64,000 nucleotides of DNA from VXOI01 sp965197575 (GCA_965197575.1 OZ240214.1:310001-374000); one strand, 5' to 3'; shown: positions 9,690-19,244, numbered from the stretch's first letter. Notes: generated by a model not told the origin, from the sequence alone. Numbers and translations: made by a program.

Positions 9690-10150
9690 GGAATGGGGAG
9701 GGTTTGGGTTTGGCCCGCCCGTCTGCGGGTTTCGGTCAAATGGCACCCCGCCTGGCCCCTCTCTTCTCCACCCGGTGCCGGGTGCCGGGGGCTGGATTCA
9801 CTGGAAATGGGGCTTTTCAGTGCTTCCGGGTACTTGGGGTGCCCAATGCTCATTTGGGCCGGAAATGGCCTCGTCCTGGGCTGGCACGATGGGTTCAGGT
9901 CCGGGGTCCGGAGGGTTGCTCGGGACTCCGTGCTTCCACATCCGCCTCGTCCCCTGGGGGGAGGACATCGGGCAGGGCTTTTGTGTCCCTTTTGTGGGGT
10001 GAGCAATACAACCTTGCCCTGTCGAGAGGTCAGCCGCTTGGCGTTCCGGGGGCCGACCCCAGGGCATCAGGACATGCTGTCCCAGTGCTTTCGGGCTGGC
10101 TCCAGCTCGGCTGACTGCCACTGGGATACCCGGTTTCCGTGATTGCCAGC
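9690..10150. other. Intergenic stretch without a supported gene
   Basis: Several frames stay open because of high GC content, but none shows a recognisable domain or a good ribosome site. If the TAG of the recombinase at 10155 were read through, its frame would extend about 120 Pro-rich residues into this region. No homology supports that. Confidence 0.5.
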
Positions 10151-10154
10151 TACG

Positions 10155-11807
10155 CTAGTACTTCCCCCGGCAGGTCGACTTCCTGCCGGCGCATGCCCGC
10201 CAGTGGGCTGTCTCCCGGCAGCGGGAGGGTGATTCCTCTTTCTCAATCGACGTGAAATTTTCAGTTGGGATGCCGAGGCTGATGCTGACTTGATTGTCGT
10301 GGTCAATGAGGACCTGATCGACAATCAACCGCAGGACATCCCGGCGCTTCTCTTGGGGCAGGTCGTCCAGACCGTGGCCGAACTTCCCGGCCCACAGAAC
10401 CAGGTTCTCCATGAGGAGGCGCTTCTCAGACGCCATCGACTCCCTGGCGCGGAGGTCGTTCAGTGTGGCACGAGCGGCTTCCAGTCGCTCGGTGATGAAG
10501 CGCCGCTGCTGGTCGAGTTGGTTCTCGGTGATCTTACCCGACACGTACAATCGGATGGCTCTCTCCTCCTCGACCTGTATCCTTTGGAGGTCGCGCTCCG
10601 CCAAGGCGGTCTGCTCGGCTAGGCCGCCGTCTTCCTGGGCGCCCAGAGACTCGATGCCTGCGACTATGAGCTCGGGGTTCTGGACCATCCCCTTGACCTG
10701 GTTCCACACCAACTCCTCCAGCTGTTCGGCCCTGAGCATCGCGGGATTCCGGCAATCCATATGCTCTCTGAGCATTCCGTAGCAATGGTAGTGCCGCTGA
10801 GGGGTAACTCTGGCCTGCTTGCGGACCTTGCCCTTCCGTCTGAAGTAGGTATGCGTGGAGGAGCGGCAGGCGAACATCAACCCGCACTCGGCGCAGCTGA
10901 CGAGGTGTTGGAGCAGATAGAATATCTTGGTGTTGCGATTGGACTTTTGCCTCCGTTGGCTCTTGAGGGCCTGCGCCCGGTCCCAGGTCTCTTCGTCCAC
11001 CAGCGTCGGGAACGGCACCTCGATCCACTTATCTTCCGGTTGCGGATAGACCCTCTCTCCGGCCTCCGTCACGACCCAACGGGCCTTGCCGTAGTGCCAG
11101 GTGCCCTTGTAGACCTCCCTGCCGAGAATGTCGTTGATGTATGCCTTGTGCCACCGGGAGCCGGGATTCCTCAGAGGGGCGTTGTCGCCGGTCATCTGCT
11201 GGCAGATCGCGGTCCCGGCCAAACCCTCGTAAACGTACATGTGGAAGATGCGCCGAACGACCTCGGCCTCCGGCTCGTATATCTCCGGTTTGCCGTCGTC
11301 TCCGGTGCGGTATCCGTAGGGGGCGGCTCCGGCGGGCATCCGGCCCTGCTTGGCCGAACCGCGCTTGCCCATAGTCGCTCTCTCCCGGAAGTTGTCCAGC
11401 TCGATCTTGCCGATGGCGGCCATGAGGCCGAAGGTCTTCATGTCGATGGCGTCTGTGACGGCTTCGAGCTGTATCTGGTGGGCCTCGACCACCTCCATAA
11501 GGGCGGCTGCGGGGTACATGCCCCTGCTCAGGCGGTCGGACTTCCAGCAGACGATGGTGTCGAAGCGTTCCCGCTTGGCGTCGGCCAGCATCCTCTGGAA
11601 CTCCGGGCGCTTCTTGGACCAGCCTCTGCCCACCTCCTGGTAGCGTGCGGTTATGGTCATGCCCTTCTGCTCGCAGTAGGCTTGCATCTCGCCTAACTGC
11701 TCGGAGATGGAGGTCTTGTCGTCCTCGGCCTGGCTCTTGTCCGATACGCGGGCGTAGATGGCCGCCCTCTTGCCGGTTACTCGTTCCCTTGCCATGGTTC
11801 TCGCCAT
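10155..11807 (-). CDS. Large serine recombinase
   Basis: The 550-residue protein has the catalytic Ser motif AAIYARVSDKSQAEDDKTSI, CWKSDRLSRG, and an FRERATMGKRG linker. The recombinase domain (GAAPYGYRTGDDGKPEIYEP) is followed by a zinc ribbon (CAECGLMFACRS ... HCYGMLREHMDCRNP) and a long coiled coil (LAERDLQRIQVEEERAIRLY). Its end is the usual beta-strand tail (IVDQVLIDHDNQVSISL). ATG 11807 is preceded by AAAGGAGG at a 5-nt spacing. Upstream, a promoter and a terminator-like hairpin form a 120-nt leader. It is a different subgroup from the recombinase at 4770-6482. Confidence 0.9.
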   Translation of the reverse strand: MARTMARERVTGKRAAIYARVSDKSQAEDDKTSISEQLGEMQAYCEQKGMTITARYQEVGRGWSKKRPEFQRMLADAKRERFDTIVCWKSDRLSRGMYPAAALMEVVEAHQIQLEAVTDAIDMKTFGLMAAIGKIELDNFRERATMGKRGSAKQGRMPAGAAPYGYRTGDDGKPEIYEPEAEVVRRIFHMYVYEGLAGTAICQQMTGDNAPLRNPGSRWHKAYINDILGREVYKGTWHYGKARWVVTEAGERVYPQPEDKWIEVPFPTLVDEETWDRAQALKSQRRQKSNRNTKIFYLLQHLVSCAECGLMFACRSSTHTYFRRKGKVRKQARVTPQRHYHCYGMLREHMDCRNPAMLRAEQLEELVWNQVKGMVQNPELIVAGIESLGAQEDGGLAEQTALAERDLQRIQVEEERAIRLYVSGKITENQLDQQRRFITERLEAARATLNDLRARESMASEKRLLMENLVLWAGKFGHGLDDLPQEKRRDVLRLIVDQVLIDHDNQVSISLGIPTENFTSIEKEESPSRCRETAHWRACAGRKSTCRGKY

Positions 11808-11843
11808 GATTGCCTCCTTTCACTTGAACCACTGAAATCAAAA

Positions 11844-11871
11844 AGACCCGCCTCCTGTCGGGAGCGGGTCT
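11844..11871 (-). terminator. Terminator-like hairpin in recombinase leader
   Basis: On the minus strand AGACCCGCTCCC and GGAGGCGGGTCT form a GC-rich stem with a short loop, followed by TTTTTG. It sits about 37 nt before the recombinase start and after the promoter at 11965-11994. It could attenuate recombinase expression or end a small leader RNA. Confidence 0.65.
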
Positions 11872-11964
11872 GCGAGTAGTACAATGCTACTGCATCACCT
11901 GTTTCGGCAGGTGGCGCCACGGCCCGGGGTGTTTGCTGCATCGCCGGGCCAACTTGCTGCCCCC

Positions 11965-11994
11965 ATAATACCCCTATTGGCCGGTCGGCGTCAA
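11965..11994 (-). promoter_or_regulatory. Sigma-70-type promoter upstream of recombinase leader
   Basis: Minus-strand TTGACG (11994-11989) is followed by an 18-nt spacer and TATTAT (11970-11965). Transcription would begin near 11958 and meet the hairpin at 11871-11844 after about 90 nt. Confidence 0.65.
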
Positions 11995-12202
11995 AGGTCT
12001 TGTTGACAGCCGCAGCCGCTGGTCAATCCCGACCCCAGGAACGTCAGCCCCAGGGATCTGGCCGAGTCCGCGACCTGCGTCAAGCGTCTCTGGAAGAGCC
12101 ACCTGAGACGAAGCCAGCTCCCCGACATGCTGAGGGACGAGGTTGGCGTCATCACCAAGCCCCCCGGGTGGTGACGCTCCCGCCGTCGTTCTTCCGGGCT
12201 CC

Positions 12203-12703
12203 TCAGATGCCACAGTGTCCCTCGCACTCGTTGCCGAACCCGTCCCTATGACCGTCGTCTCCCATCTCCGCTTCGTCGAGGGCGACCGCCTGGGCCAGGG
12301 GCATCCGCAGCGTATGCAGATAGGGCGTCTTGTCCAGGGCCAGCCCGCGATTTGAGTCCCGCAGGTCGGCGTCGATCTCCACCGCCTCGGCGAACAGCTC
12401 CGGCCACCTCCGCTTCGTCTCCACCCACCTGTGACGTGACTGGAAGGGGCAGGCGACGCAGGCCGAGCGCTCCAGGGGCCTGTCGTAACGGGCGGCCCAC
12501 CAGTCGATACAGTCCCGCCTGGACATCGCCGCCTCGATGAGGGGGTAGCGGTTGGTTATCCACCTGTCGCGGGAGGTCTTCATGCGGATGGCCTCGTCGG
12601 TGGAGATGCCGAGCCAAAGCTCGACGGTCGTACCGGCGGGCACGCGCTGTCTCGGCCTCAGTCCGAGTAGCTCGCGTATCCTCCGGCGGATGGGCCTGAT
12701 CTT
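12203..12703 (-). pseudogene. PAPS reductase-like protein, C-terminal fragment
   Basis: The segment YKIRPIRRRIRELLG, then TTVELWLGISTDEAIRMKTS and ACVACPFQSRHRWVETKRRW, resembles the C-terminal half of phosphoadenosine-phosphosulfate-reductase-like proteins found in phages and defence-related loci. The upstream half with the nucleotide-binding PP-loop is lost. The homology begins exactly at the palindrome at 12702-12728. An open frame continues upstream but is unrelated sequence. Confidence 0.6.
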
Positions 12704-12728
12704 GTAGTGGCCAAAATTGGCACTACAA
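12702..12728. repeat. 27-nt palindrome at a breakpoint
   Basis: TTGTAGTG and CACTACAA flank a central GCCAAAATTGG (arms 8 nt plus inner GCCAA/TTGG). It coincides with the point where the PAPS-reductase-like homology ends, so it may be the end of a lost element. Confidence 0.6.
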
Positions 12729-12995
12729 TGTGGTTGTGAAGCCGTGGACTCACGGTGACCCGAGAGATGCCCCAGGCAAGTGACCCTCCACTGTAGAAAC
12801 TCGGCAGATTCGCGGGCCGGCCCATATAAACGCCAACTCCGGGGGAAATTACCAGATCGCCGTCGTGTAACGCGTTCAGCAGCGGTTCCGGTAAAGCGGA
12901 AAACTGACAGGCTATAACTATGTGACGAATGCCTAATACTACAGTTGCAGATTAGGGAAGTAGAATAGGCCATCACTTGATGAAGGGGTGAGGCG

Positions 12996-13614
12996 GTGGC
13001 AGTGTACGGGGATGAGGTGGCGGAAGTGGCCCGGTGGGCCGAGGGCATCAAAGGGATTCATCAGTGCATAGCGGGAAGGTTCCGGCGGCCGGAGCCGCGT
13101 CTGGAAGCCGGAGTGCCGGGGGAAGTCACCTTCCAGACCAAGGCCCAGTTGGCCCAACGCATGCTGGAGCGGGCGGTGGAGTCGGGAGTTCCCTTCGGCT
13201 GGGTAGCGGCGGTGGCTGGAGCAAGCGGAAGTGCCCCATGTGCTGGCTATCAAGAGGAGTGAGATGCTGTGGGCTTGGACGGACAAGGGGCCCCTTCAAG
13301 TGAGGGATGACCGGCTGGTGTCGCAGGTTGACGAAGCCAACTGGGTCCGGTGCAGCGCGGGGAACGGGGCCAAGGGACCCCGGGTATACGAATGGGCTAC
13401 AGTGGAGATACGTCCCTTGAGAGAACGGGGGAAGGGCCCCTGGCTGCTGGCCAGGCGCAGCATCGCCAAGCCGGAGGAGTTGGCCTACTACGTGTGCTTC
13501 GGTCCTGCGGACACAACCCTGGAGGAATTGGTGATGGTGGCCAGGGTCCGTTGGTCCATAGAGGAATGCTTTGAGGAGGCCAAGGGACAGAGCCTGCCCC
13601 CGCGAAGGCGCTGA
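12996..13614 (+). pseudogene. IS701-family transposase remnant with internal deletions
   Basis: Recognisable blocks of an IS701-type DDE transposase appear in order but with pieces missing. They are WAEGIKGIHQCIAGRFRRPE, then VTFQTKAQLAQRMLERA and GVPFGWVA, then (in another frame) VPHVLAIKRSE, and RSIAKPEELAYYVCFGPADT with RWSIEECFEEAKG. The block with the second catalytic Asp (GDEVYG in relatives) is deleted near 13210. The 3' end is lost at 13591, where a small hairpin element and then an IS4-family element begin. Confidence 0.7.
13591..13610 (+). repeat. Remnant of the 23-nt hairpin element, interrupted by IS4-type insertion
   Basis: AGCCTGCCCCCGCGAAGGCG matches the 5' portion of the hairpin elements at 62581 and 62861. 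Its 3' G-run is separated from it by the IS4-family element and its derivatives; runs of 6-7 G flank each of those. Rejoined, it would form CCCCCGC-GAAG-GCGGGGG. Confidence 0.6.
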
Positions 13615-14940
13615 CAGGGGTATGTATGGGGTTTTCATGCGGGGGCATGGCGGGTGACCTCCAGGTTGGACTTGGGTTCGGGCCAGGGTTCGGGCAGCAG
13701 CCATACCCGGCTCCAGAACCGGCCCCGGTGCGGCAATCGCCTCAGCCAGGTGATGCCGTGCCGGATTACGCTGACGGTCCGTCCCGGCTTCTCCCGGCTA
13801 CTGCGGTGAGTGGGCGCCAGCGCCTTGGGCGGCGCTCGCAAGCTGCCGGGGGTCATCCTCCGGTCATAGGCGTCTTCCACCCTGGTCCCATAGGCCAGGG
13901 TCAGGAGCGTCGCCACCGACAACACGAACCAATGCCGCGAAATCCGCGCCGGGTCGGTCCTACGGGTCTTCCGCCATTGCCAACCCAGGCTCTTGAGCGC
14001 CTTGAACCCCAACTCGATCCAGAAGCGGAGCGCGTACCAACTCACCCCGACTTCCTCCGGTGGAAGGTCGGTCAGGAGGAGCCACGGCTCCTCCTGTTCC
14101 ACGTACCAGACCGCCAGCAGGGTGCAACGGCGTTTTGCGGCGGCTCCCCCGAAGGCGGTCCCGCTCCCGATCCACGCGGTATCCGGACGGGGAACGAAGG
14201 CTCGCGCGGGCAGCCGCCGTCCGCTCTCGGCGCAGAAAGTGACGTTTTTCGGATACCTCATGTAGGGATGCCAGCCCTGAGCGAGGACCTGTTTCCACAA
14301 TTTCGGACTGGCCAGGCCCCGGTCGCACAGCACCACCACGGTCATTTCCCTGGGGACCGCCGGGGCTAGGGCCTGCAGCAGTTCCACTATCGGGTCCATC
14401 CAGGCCCCGCGCTGGTTGGCGCGCAGGATGCGCCAGGCCACGGGAATGGCGCAACCCCGGTAGACCACACTGATGACGATGGCGGTGGTTTGGTCGCCTT
14501 TGAGCGTGGGATCAACGGCCAGGGCCAGGCGACTGGAACGCCACCAAGCCAGGACCCACCGGAGCAGTGGGGCGAAGCAGAGGCTTACGTCCAGTTCGGT
14601 CTGGCAGGGACGGGCCCGGTCGCTGCCGTCGTAGAGCCACTCCCGGAGATACTGGCGGAAGTTGTTCCAAGCGCCCCAGGGCGAGAGGGCGGAGGCCACG
14701 GCGTTCTGGCAGGCGCTGCCGGCGAGAATGGCCCCGCAGACCCACAGTACCAGGCCGGTCAACTGTGGTCGGGAGAGGTGAGGTAGATGCGTTTCAATGA
14801 TCTGATGCATCTGGTAGCATTCTTTGGGAAGGCGCATGGGACACCCCCGACATCTGGTTTGGTAGCAATAACCAAGATGCCGGAATCCCGTGCGTTTTCC
14901 AAGTTTTCAGACCATTTCAGCCCATACATACCCCTGTCAG
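13611..14940 (-). mobile_element. IS4-family insertion sequence (about 1330 bp)
   Basis: Perfect terminal inverted repeats of about 20 nt bound the element: CTGACAGGGGTATGTATGGG at 13611 and its complement ending at 14940. It contains one complete transposase gene. It is followed by a G-run and three non-autonomous derivatives with the same ends. Confidence 0.9.
13635..14837 (-). CDS. IS4-family transposase
   Basis: The 400-residue DDE transposase has the first Asp in LALAVDPTLKGDQTT and the second in VVLCDRGLASPKLW. The IS4 Y(2)R(3)E(6)K signature is in YALRFWIELGFKALK. It fills the element between its inverted repeats and starts with ATG 14837, 104 nt from the right end. The frame is intact, so the element may be active and could mobilise the neighbouring derivatives in trans. 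Confidence 0.9.
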   Translation of the reverse strand: MRLPKECYQMHQIIETHLPHLSRPQLTGLVLWVCGAILAGSACQNAVASALSPWGAWNNFRQYLREWLYDGSDRARPCQTELDVSLCFAPLLRWVLAWWRSSRLALAVDPTLKGDQTTAIVISVVYRGCAIPVAWRILRANQRGAWMDPIVELLQALAPAVPREMTVVVLCDRGLASPKLWKQVLAQGWHPYMRYPKNVTFCAESGRRLPARAFVPRPDTAWIGSGTAFGGAAAKRRCTLLAVWYVEQEEPWLLLTDLPPEEVGVSWYALRFWIELGFKALKSLGWQWRKTRRTDPARISRHWFVLSVATLLTLAYGTRVEDAYDRRMTPGSLRAPPKALAPTHRSSREKPGRTVSVIRHGITWLRRLPHRGRFWSRVWLLPEPWPEPKSNLEVTRHAPA

Positions 14941-14946
14941 GGGGGG

Positions 14947-15144
14947 CTGACAGGGGTATGTAAAAGCGAGATTATAGCTACGAACCGGCCCCCCCCAACC
15001 TCTGGATTCCGGACTACGCTGGAATGATGGAATGGGTCTGATAGTGGGCTGTGGGGGTGATTTTGTATCTGAGCAAGCCTGCCCTACTATATGGTCTCAC
15101 GTTTAATTGCGGTAAGTCCCAAATGAAATACATACCCCTGTCAG
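14947..15144. mobile_element. Non-autonomous IS4-derived element, copy 1 (198 bp)
   Basis: It begins CTGACAGGGGTATGTAAAA and ends ATACATACCCCTGTCAG, the same terminal repeats as the adjacent IS4-family element, with no coding capacity. It is the most divergent of three copies. A G6 run precedes it; TGTCAG and a G7 run follow it. Confidence 0.9.
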
Positions 15145-15158
15145 TGTCAGGGGGGGGC

Positions 15159-15355
15159 CTGACAGGGGTATGTAAAAACGAGATTATAGCTACGAACCGT
15201 CCCCGCCACCCCTGGATTCCCGCCTACGCCGGAATGACCGAATGGGCCTGGTAGTAAGCATTTGGGGACGATTTTGTATCTGAGCACGCCTAACCTACTA
15301 TCCGGTCTCACGATCAACTGCGTAAGTCTCAAAATAAAATACATACCCCTGTCAG
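15159..15355. mobile_element. Non-autonomous IS4-derived element, copy 2 (197 bp)
   Basis: This copy has the same ends as copy 1 and is nearly identical to copy 3. It carries an internal imperfect hairpin (TGGATTCCCGCC ... GGCGGGAATCC-like) reminiscent of dispersed REP-type palindromes. It is separated from copy 3 by exactly seven G residues. Confidence 0.9.
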
Positions 15356-15362
15356 GGGGGGG

Positions 15363-15558
15363 CTGACAGGGGTATGTAAAAACGAGATCATAGCTACGAA
15401 CCGTCCCCGCCACCCCTGGATTCCCGCCTACGCCGGAATTACCGAATGGGCCCGATAGTAAGCATTTGGGGGTATTTTGTATCTGAGCGCGCCTAACCTA
15501 CTATCCGGTCTCACGATCAACTGCGTAAGTCTCAAAATAAAATACATACCCCTGTTAG
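15363..15558. mobile_element. Non-autonomous IS4-derived element, copy 3 (196 bp)
   Basis: It is close to copy 2 throughout. Its right end has one change (CCTGTTAG for CCTGTCAG). Six G residues follow it, then unrelated sequence. Confidence 0.9.
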
Positions 15559-16336
15559 GGGGGGTGAACATATGAGCTAGACCGCCGTAGGCGGCGAAGC
15601 CCGAGGCGAGCGGCGCAGCGACGGCAGGGGCCGTCGTTCCGTCCGCCGCCTCGGGCGCCTGGAGTGGTTTATTCCGTTCCAAGTGAACTCCTTTCATCCG
15701 GCATCTCCGGATGGCGCGCCGGGGAAGGTCGCTGCCTCCGTCCGCCGGTTCCGTTTTCAGGCCGGTGTCCAAGCCGGCGGTGCCCGCAACAGGGAGAAGG
15801 AACGGGCGTTCAGGGTCGGTTGCCAAGTCTTGAACGCCCCGGCAGGGCGCATCTCGGAGGGCGGCCACATTCCACCGTTTCATCAAGCACGTTCTTCACG
15901 TTAAGAGCGCATCGTGAGATTTCCAGGTCGAAACTCCGAAACACCCAATTATCTATGTTACTTTACCACATTCAGTAACGCATATTCCCATAATTAAGGT
16001 ATGTGTAATGCGTGTGTTACACACCAACTGAGGCAATTCGCCAAACGGGACTGGAGCCCGGCGCAGGTCCCTTCGGAGCCGCCCCAAGGCCCTTTCAGAT
16101 ACGCCCCAAAGGTGCGACGCGGGTGCCCCGCAGTCGCCGAGAAGGGCAAGGGCGCCGGATGACTCGAGCCTGCGAACCGCCCTTCCTTCGGACCGATGGG
16201 TATCCCCTGACCCGGCCAGCCCGGCTGGACCGGTGCCGGCGCCGGGGCTGGCGTTTCTGATGTGTGTTCATCACGATGAAGGGGGTTCTTATGCCATTCT
16301 CTTTGTTGTTATCACGGCGTTCTGGCAGCAGGTTGA
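15559..16336. other. Stretch with no supported gene
   Basis: An open frame on the minus strand (15886 to about 15570) has a plausible ATG and reads MMKRWNVAALRDAPCRGVQD at its start, but I recognise no family. It runs into the non-autonomous element, so it would be truncated. The rest holds no domain, RNA or clear signal. Confidence 0.4.
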
Positions 16337-16741
16337 TTGCCAAACCCCACGGTCCGCTCCAGGTCCGGCGGAGCGACTTGCCGGATATCTCGGGTCGTGT
16401 TGCCGTGGATCACGCAGGCCGCCGTCGTCTACTCGGTGCTGAGCCTCGTGGTTGTGCTCGGGCTGGGTAACGCGGCCCGTCGGCTGGCCTGGGCGGTGCA
16501 CAGCCCCTCGACCGACGAGGGGTCCGAACTCCTGGCAACCCTGACGGAGCGGGAGAGGGAGATACTGAAGCTGTTCGCCGGGGGGCTGTCCTACCAGGAG
16601 ATTGGCGAGGTGAGGGAGATCAGCGCCCTGACGGTGCGCAACGCGGTGTCTGGGGTCCAGAGGAAGCTGGGCTTCAAGACCAGGCAGCAGATGGTGGTCT
16701 GGGCGGTGCGAGCCGGCCTGGTGGACGGCGGTTTGTCCTAG
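16337..16741 (+). CDS. Membrane-anchored LuxR-type HTH protein
   Basis: A single hydrophobic segment (AAVVYSVLSLVVVLGLG) is followed by a complete LuxR/GerE DNA-binding domain: LTEREREILKLFAGG, QEIGEVREISALTVRNAVSG and KLGFKTRQQMVVWAV. There is no receiver or sensor domain. The start is uncertain: TTG 16337 gives 134 residues, and a GTG near 16398 just before the membrane segment is possible. Its neighbours are mobile-element genes. Probable role: a small membrane-tethered transcription regulator with unknown signal. Confidence 0.65.
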   Translation: MPNPTVRSRSGGATCRISRVVLPWITQAAVVYSVLSLVVVLGLGNAARRLAWAVHSPSTDEGSELLATLTEREREILKLFAGGLSYQEIGEVREISALTVRNAVSGVQRKLGFKTRQQMVVWAVRAGLVDGGLS

Positions 16742-16875
16742 TTTCTTTACTTATGTGACGCGCTTAAGGCCGGATGAGCCGGGGAATTCAGGATGCCGGA
16801 CGGTTGAAGCCAAAGCCCGGACCAGCGTCCCCGGACGGACCCACGTCGGAACGGGGCGATTTCTCTCTCCCGCCT

Positions 16876-18636
16876 CTACCGGCAGTGGAGCGCCGCCGGC
16901 ACCCCGTCCCTGCTCCACACCGTAACCGCGCCGGTCACCGGCCCGGCCAGCGCCCGCTCTAGGGTGGCGGTCAGCATGGGCAGCGTCCCGGCGGCGGCCC
17001 GGAAGTTCCGCCTCCCCCGCGCCGTCTCGCACACCATCAGCAGGGGCAGGGCGCGGCCCGCCGCCGCCATCCGGCGGTAGGGCCCGAGCTTCTCCGCCAC
17101 CCTCTCGGGACGCACGGCGGTGCGCTCGAACTCGATGTAGTGGGTACCCGCGCCCAGGGCGCCGCCGCTGACCTGCACCAGCAGGTCGGGCCGCACCTGG
17201 GTCAGGCCCGGCACGTTGACCTCGCCCTGCCAGCCCGCCACCGTCGCCACTCCCTCGCGGGCGAAGCGCACCACCAGCCGGTTCACCCCGTCGTTGTGTT
17301 GCTCCTCGTGCTCCCGGTACCAGCGGTCCAGGTATGCCCCGTGGCGGCTGCGGATCACCGAGGGCAGCACCCGGCTCATGTTGGCCGCCCGCCTCATGCC
17401 CAGCTCCGACAGGTAGTGCCGCCCGTCGAACACCGCCACCAGGCCGGTCTGGACGAACCGCCCCAGGTGGCGGCTGACCTCGCCGGAGGACCCGCCCACG
17501 ACCTCCCGGAGCCAGGAGGCCCGCATGGCGGGGAACTGGCAGATGGTCATGAACAATCGGTGGGCCGTTCTGCCGTCAATGGCCTCCATGTCGGGATTGT
17601 CTCTCAGCCACAGACCGACGTTCTCGGGCCGGCCCACGGTCGGATGTCCGGCGGGGTCCGACACCAGGTCCCGGGAGGGACGCAGTTCCACCGCCTCGCT
17701 GCACTGCCCGTCGGGGGTGCAGAACAGCGTGGGCGTGTTGTTGCTGAGGGTGTTGCGGGCCAGTTCCCTGGCCCAGGCGTCCACGGCCACCACCACCTGG
17801 CCCGAGGGTTCCACAGCCTGGTCCGGGTCCTCGTAGAACAGCCGGTTGCCGATTCGCAGGTACCTGTCTTCCTCGTGGGAGTAGCAGTCCACGCCCCAGA
17901 AGCGGTGCTGCTCCTTGCGCCGGAGTCCCCGCTCGGTGGCGTGTAGACCGGCGTAGGTGAAGGGGGTCCATAGGTCCGGGCCGTAGCGGGCCACGGCGTG
18001 GTAGAAGCCGCCGTGCCTGAGCAACCGGAAGTCGGTCATCCTGACCTCCCTGGAGGCGGCCGTATCGTCGGCGGGCCGGTTTACCCTGCCGCTGCGTATC
18101 AGGTCGGGGGCCAGGCGGTAGACCGGCTCCAGCATGGCCAGCCGGCGCAGGGAGGTCTCGATTCCCCGCGAGGTGGCTGTCCAGGGCGGGTGTTCGTGAT
18201 CGGGGCCGTCGCCGTTCCCGCCAGCAGAATCACTGCCGGCAAATGCAGAGTCGGACTGGCTCTCCAGGTGGACCGGATGGTCGTGGTCCAGGGCGAACTG
18301 CTCCCGGTAGTCCTCGGGCAGTTCACCCTCGGGGTGGAAGGCGGCCAGCCCAGTGGCCCTCGCCTCCTCCCTGGGGGCGGGATGCTGGTGGTCGGTGACG
18401 TAGAGCAGGTCCACGGCCCGGCGGGTCAGGAACCAGCGGTGCTGCCTGCGCTCGGTCATGCCCCGCACCACCGATGTGACCCAGCCGCCCCGGCGCAGGG
18501 CGCCCAGCATCCTTCTTACCCTCTCCTCGTCCAGGTCCAGCACCGGGGCCAGGTTGGCCACGCTGGCCAGGGGCATCCTGGCGGCTATTTTCAACAGTTG
18601 TCTTTGTTCATTGGTCAGTGGTTCCCGCCGGGGCAT
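16876..18636 (-). CDS. Replication-relaxation-like protein with winged-helix and nuclease-like domains
   Basis: ATG 18636 is preceded by GGAGG at a 7-nt spacing. The N-terminal 70 residues form a winged helix (LLKIAARMPLASVANLAPVL, then LGALRRGGWV). A second helix-turn-helix lies in the centre (GSSGEVSRHLGRFVQTGLVAV). The C-terminal part (RPDLLVQVSG, HYIEFERTAVRPERVAEKL, LPLLMVCETARGRRNF) is like the nuclease-fold domain of replication-relaxation (Replic_Relax) proteins of plasmids and integrative elements. A second protein of the same type is at 52487-54190. Function is inferred as element maintenance or mobilisation. Confidence 0.55.
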   Translation of the reverse strand: MPRREPLTNEQRQLLKIAARMPLASVANLAPVLDLDEERVRRMLGALRRGGWVTSVVRGMTERRQHRWFLTRRAVDLLYVTDHQHPAPREEARATGLAAFHPEGELPEDYREQFALDHDHPVHLESQSDSAFAGSDSAGGNGDGPDHEHPPWTATSRGIETSLRRLAMLEPVYRLAPDLIRSGRVNRPADDTAASREVRMTDFRLLRHGGFYHAVARYGPDLWTPFTYAGLHATERGLRRKEQHRFWGVDCYSHEEDRYLRIGNRLFYEDPDQAVEPSGQVVVAVDAWARELARNTLSNNTPTLFCTPDGQCSEAVELRPSRDLVSDPAGHPTVGRPENVGLWLRDNPDMEAIDGRTAHRLFMTICQFPAMRASWLREVVGGSSGEVSRHLGRFVQTGLVAVFDGRHYLSELGMRRAANMSRVLPSVIRSRHGAYLDRWYREHEEQHNDGVNRLVVRFAREGVATVAGWQGEVNVPGLTQVRPDLLVQVSGGALGAGTHYIEFERTAVRPERVAEKLGPYRRMAAAGRALPLLMVCETARGRRNFRAAAGTLPMLTATLERALAGPVTGAVTVWSRDGVPAALHCR

Positions 18637-18979
18637 AGCTCCGCCTCCTATCTCCACAACCCCTCCCGAATCGCGGCGATTGACCGGCTGCTTGGCGGTT
18701 TTCCAAGGGCTGCCCCACGATTTGAGGCTTCCTTATCGGCCGCATCCGGGAGGGTGTGTTTCGTTTATCTGATACTTATATTACGTCTAAGAAGGGTCAA
18801 TAGATTGCCTATATCGTCGTACAATCGCCTGACACCGCTTGTGGAGAGCGGGCGAGGGTGTCTCTCGGCCCGCTGGTGGAGGGCGTCTCGAAGGAGACAG
18901 AGGCCGGGAGATGGCCGCCTGGCGAGGGAATATAATGGGAATCGGATGATAATGGCTGCCGGAAGCAGGAGGTGGGACT

Positions 18980-19244
18980 ATGAACTCACGCAAACAGGGA
19001 GAAGGCTCTTACCCGGAGCTCTTCCCGGAGGACTTCGGCCAGCGGCTGGAGCGGTTCACCGAGCTCGCCGGTCTGTCGTGGGAGGAGTTCGCCGAGTGCC
19101 TCGGCCGAGCATGACCGCGTGATGGAGTGGCGCAATGGCACTATCCCCACCGGCGGGGAGGTGTGGCACATCATGCGTCTGGCGTGGTCGGTTCCCGGCG
19201 GAATTGAGATCATGCTTCCAGAGGCCGCTGCGGGCGGGGAGTGA
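18980..19244 (+). pseudogene. Small HTH protein, frameshifted
   Basis: ATG 18980 has AGGAGG upstream. The first frame gives ERFTELAGLSWEEFAECLG and then shifts; the neighbouring frame continues with EHDRVMEWRNGTIPTGGEVW and RLAWSVPGGIEIMLPE. Together they make an 87-residue XRE-like helix-turn-helix protein. A single-base indel near 19100 separates the halves. It diverges from the gene at 18636 and may have been its regulator. Confidence 0.6.

Noticed and set aside
9690..10150. Long overlapping open frames on both strands
   Set aside because: High GC keeps frames open; no domain, ribosome site or codon pattern supports a gene.
10155..11807. Amber readthrough extension of the recombinase into 9798-10152
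   Set aside because: The extension is Pro-rich with no family similarity, and the recombinase tail is already complete before the TAG.
15159..15558. Possible CRISPR-like array from regular repeats
   Set aside because: The repeats are about 197 bp with IS4-type inverted ends and no unique spacers; they are tandem transposon derivatives.
16876..19122. Long plus-strand frames opposite the replication-relaxation-like gene
   Set aside because: They are antisense shadows; the minus-strand protein has clear HTH motifs and a good start.
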